Below are positions 33,096 through 35,598 of a stretch of 35,598 nucleotides of DNA, one piece after another (positions within the stretch are counted from its first letter, which is position 1; each line of letters begins with the position of its first letter). Source of the DNA: Parasitella parasitica (Eukaryota > Mucoromycota > Mucoromycetes > Mucorales > Mucoraceae). A program made the position numbers and the translations under genes. Where the stretch lies: the NCBI GenBank assembly GCA_025201805.1, contig MU619255.1, positions 21,512 to 57,109 on the forward strand, given 5' to 3'. The notes under the pieces were generated by a model. The model made no database searches. It saw only the letters and a list, made by a program, of their open reading frames with translations, and was not told where the DNA came from.

Positions 33096-34057
33096 TCAAA
33101 CATGTTTGATATCATGTTTATGGTGCTCTTCCTTCAAACACTTTTCATAAGCTGCCGAAACGTCGTCCATGCGCTGCTTGATACTCGGTCTAGCTAATCT
33201 AGTTTCCCAATCCTTCCATTCTTTCCGGGTGAAGTCTTTGAGGAATTGCTTTGTGATATCCGTCGTTTTACCTAGCGGATTAATATTACGGACCGTCAAT
33301 GCTCTGTCAGTGACATAGCTTGTCTTGCCCTCTTTATCATTCAAATTATCAATGGCTGCAGGCGAATCGGTCACATCCCTCACAAATGCTGCTAAATTCT
33401 TAATTGCGCGCGAAACTGACTTGTTGGAAAACAAAAGCTGAAACACATGCGGCTGATCAGTGTACGTTTCTAATGTAACATGTGTTAGCTCTCCCAATGC
33501 TGCTGTATCTCTGTTGGCTCCAGGAAAACTGTTGGATGCTTGCAGGGCTGTATAAACCGACTCGTCGCGTAATCTCTCTGCTGTACCGCATTGCTAAAAT
33601 AACATTGTTAATGTCGTTTTCAATTTTTTTTTTTCAAATAGTGTAACATGTCGTACCACTAGTAGCCGAGGAAGTCCTCTCAGGTTTCCTCTGTCAAAAA
33701 TGGGGCTCACCATGGGGAGCTTGAGCGCATCATTGCATGCATAAAATTGGACCCGATATATGTCTGTGCCGTCGATGCTTGGGACTGGAACACACTCTCC
33801 AAATGGCCCGATCGAAGTTCTGCCGCCAGTGTCCGAAATGTCGCTCTCAGCAGTAGGCATTGCTAAATTTCCATGGTCATCACGTGCTGCTTCAGCCTCA
33901 GCCTTTGCTTGTGCAAGAACTTGTGCGTCTTCTTCTTTGAAAGGTAATTGAGCGTAATCTAAAGCAGGCGAAGGCGCATGTTTGAAACCTGTTGGTGGAA
34001 GGTAGTCTGTCATAATATTGGTCAAAATCGACGGCAGTGAATGGGTCAAATCCATCC

Positions 34058-34088
<31 letters not shown>

Positions 34089-35260
34089 GTTGTCAGTCAA
34101 TCAGTCAGTCAATCAATCAGTCAGTCAGTCAATCCAGCAACCCTTAAATACACTGTACCATGGAGACAAAGCCATTGCACCGCCTGGAGCTGGGAGCCCA
34201 GCGTCACGAATTACCATCAACGTTGCAAACGTCAAACCGCCACCTGCGCTATCGCCGGCAATGACAATCTTTTTTGGGTCAATAGGCTGCGTATCTTCGT
34301 CTTTGGGCGGATCAATCAAATACAAGTATGTGGCTAATGCGTCTTCCACGGCAGCAGGAAATGGATGCTGTGGTGCCAACCTGTAGTCAATGGCACAGGT
34401 TCTCGCTTTGGAATACTAAAGCATGAACATGAATATTCCAACACAAGAGCAAACGCCCGTCCCCTTTTCCTTTTTGCTTACCTTGACCAGCCTCGCGAGA
34501 AACTGCCTGTAAATGCCATAGCAGCCGAGGTAGTAGGCGCCACCGTGTAAATATAACACTGTGCTTTCCTTGCAAGGATCTAGCGGGTTTCCCTTTGACT
34601 GGAGCCATTCACCCTTGATTGGAGGTGCTGTTTCACGATCTCTTTGCCAATCCCAGCCAACACGGCGCTGATCTTTCTTGCTCAAAAGTGGCGCGATCAG
34701 ATCGCCTGCCCTCTTTCTATATTCGTCGGGCACAACAAATTTCCTGCGTTTCACGTTGGAGGGGATTGGCAACTTTTTGGTAGTGCTCAGCTTTTGGACG
34801 TCTTCCACTGTGATTTTGCTAGAGCGGGCGAGGAAATCTCGGATGACTGCAATGGTGATGTCTGAGGAAAGAGACCAAGATTTGGCTGGAGGACCTATGA
34901 CAATGTACGGTATTAGCATGAAAATCCCTTTCGTGTTACATGCAAAAAAAAAAAAAAAAAGAAAAAGGCACCTTTGGCAAAATGGCGGTACATTGTCGAT
35001 GCAATCACTGGCATGGGTGGGATTAAATGTGTCCACAAGAGAGTGTTAGCCATAAGTGAGCTGTCGCTGCTTGCTCGTGTTGGCGCTGTCTTTGCTCTTG
35101 CTGACTTGTCGGGAACTTCATCGCTCAACTTTGACGATGTTGTGGAACTGATAGAGACTGACGACATGGTTCGCCGCCCCATTGAAAACACAAATTTTCG
35201 GGCATCATTCACATGGTTTTCGGCTACGTTGGCCATATTCTTCACGCTTTGGGGGATCAT
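33096..35260 (-). CDS. HSL-like alpha/beta hydrolase (lipase/esterase)
   Basis: Five exons: 35260-34972, 34894-34482, 34415-34159, 34056-33657, 33593-33096, giving 618 residues. Introns are 77, 66, 102 and 63 bp. Motifs: oxyanion H-G-G-A-Y-Y-L-G near residue 213, D-Y-R-L-A-P-Q-H-P-F-P, nucleophile G-D-S-A-G-G-G with Ser near 290, L-S-P-W-M-D-L-T-H-S, then Q-C-G-T-A-E-R-L-R-D-E and D-Q-P-H-V-F-Q supplying the Asp and His. This is the hormone-sensitive-lipase family, which cleaves acyl esters. The N terminus resembles helical fungal HSL-like leaders (N-H-V-N-D-A-R-K-F-V-F). The fourth exon carries a charged insert of about 60 residues before the Asp motif. The third intron holds a (TCAR) tandem and ends A29-TAG. 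A minus-strand open stretch 35461-35330 could be an earlier exon, but no splice keeps frame, so I start at 35260. Confidence 0.9.
34057..34158 (-). other. Hydrolase intron with poly(A) abutting the acceptor
   Basis: This 102-bp intron has donor GTACAG and, in the sense strand, the TYGA-type tetranucleotide tract followed by 29 A and then TAG at 34059-34057. No pyrimidine tract is seen near the acceptor. Splicing is supported by S-P-W-M-D-L-T-H-S reading through. Confidence 0.8.
34093..34132. repeat. Tetranucleotide tract, ten units of TCAG/TCAA
   Basis: Ten consecutive units alternate irregularly between TCAG and TCAA. The tract lies inside the third intron of the hydrolase gene, next to a 29-base T run (34060-34088). 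Confidence 0.9.
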
Positions 35261-35598
35261 CTAGTATCAAATAAGCAAAGTGCTAAAGTGAAAGGAAGAA
35301 GGAAAGAAAAATAGTTTGGAAAGTTCAATTTTTTTTATTGACCCACCAGTAGTCTTGACAACACCGGTAAAACTTGTCCCGATCAAGAGTTGCTGGTTAC
35401 TTGTGTCCTTGCATCTAAACCGCGTTAGAAGGGTCCCGGGGTCTATGAGTTCCATGCCCATATTTGCATACTATGATGAGGGTGGTGGCCATGCAATCCA
35501 AGGGGTGTGCTGGAGAGGAGAGAATAAGGAGGGGGTTTCAAAATCTGAGAAACCAGATCCATGAAGAAACAGCCTGCTCTTTTTTTTTTTTTTTTTTT
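35261..35598. other. Hydrolase upstream region and window edge
   Basis: This is the 5' flank of the hydrolase gene. A minus-strand open stretch from 35461 to 35267 begins M-G-M-E-L-I-D-P-G-T-L and looks protein-like, but cannot be joined in frame to the next exon with GT-AG sites that I can find. The window ends in an 18-base T run (35581-35598). Confidence 0.4.

Noticed and set aside
34093-34132. CRISPR-like or regularly spaced array
   Set aside because: It is a simple tetranucleotide microsatellite with no spacers, inside a eukaryotic intron.
35267-35461. Additional first exon of the hydrolase
   Set aside because: It looks protein-like, but none of the GT sites in its 3' part joins in frame to the acceptor before 35260. 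It may be a leader or an exon with an unseen splice site.

Overview
The window looks like nuclear DNA of a Mucoromycota fungus, most likely Mucorales (Mucor-type). It is AT-rich. Most coding exons are split by short GT-AG introns of about 50 to 95 bp. L1-type LINE remnants and long homopolymer runs fill the spacers. Two large proteins, a Sel1-repeat solenoid and a HSL-like hydrolase, match early-diverging fungal gene content. All functional calls come from motifs read by eye; no database search was possible.

Layout. (1) 1-9290 is a decayed transposon block. A minus-strand LINE with a recognisable reverse transcriptase (329-4560) is broken by frameshifts and by a nested solo LTR at 1212-2066 (target duplication ACTAG). 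A second solo LTR of the same family lies at 6127-6978 in the opposite orientation (target duplication GCTGC). A smaller LTR-like block (4655-5013) abuts the LINE, and a plus-strand LINE 3' remnant ends near 9290. (2) 9320-10489, minus: secreted PI-PLC X-domain protein. (3) 11697-12786, minus: Ser/Thr-rich single-pass membrane protein of sensor type. (4) 15011-17488, plus: ten-exon sulfatase with a 14-nt exon. (5) 18040-18759, minus: DUF202 membrane protein. (6) 19087-20742, minus: mitochondrial NADP-isocitrate dehydrogenase. (7) 24229-30398, plus: a nine-exon, about 1786-residue Sel1-repeat protein with an N-myristoylation motif. (8) 31051-31914, plus: intronless protein with two WWE-like repeats. 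(9) 33096-35260, minus: HSL-like alpha/beta hydrolase.

I reconstructed the exon-intron structures by joining exons so that frame and family motifs are kept. All six multi-exon genes close in frame with complete stop codons. The genes do not form an obvious pathway. The PI-PLC, the mucin-like sensor, the sulfatase and the hydrolase could act at the cell surface or on lipids, but their clustering looks incidental.

The most unusual items are the inverted pair of solo LTRs, the LINE frame restored exactly when the LTR and one target copy are discounted, two unrelated introns whose 3' splice site is A(24-29)TAG with no pyrimidine tract, and the giant putatively myristoylated Sel1 solenoid.
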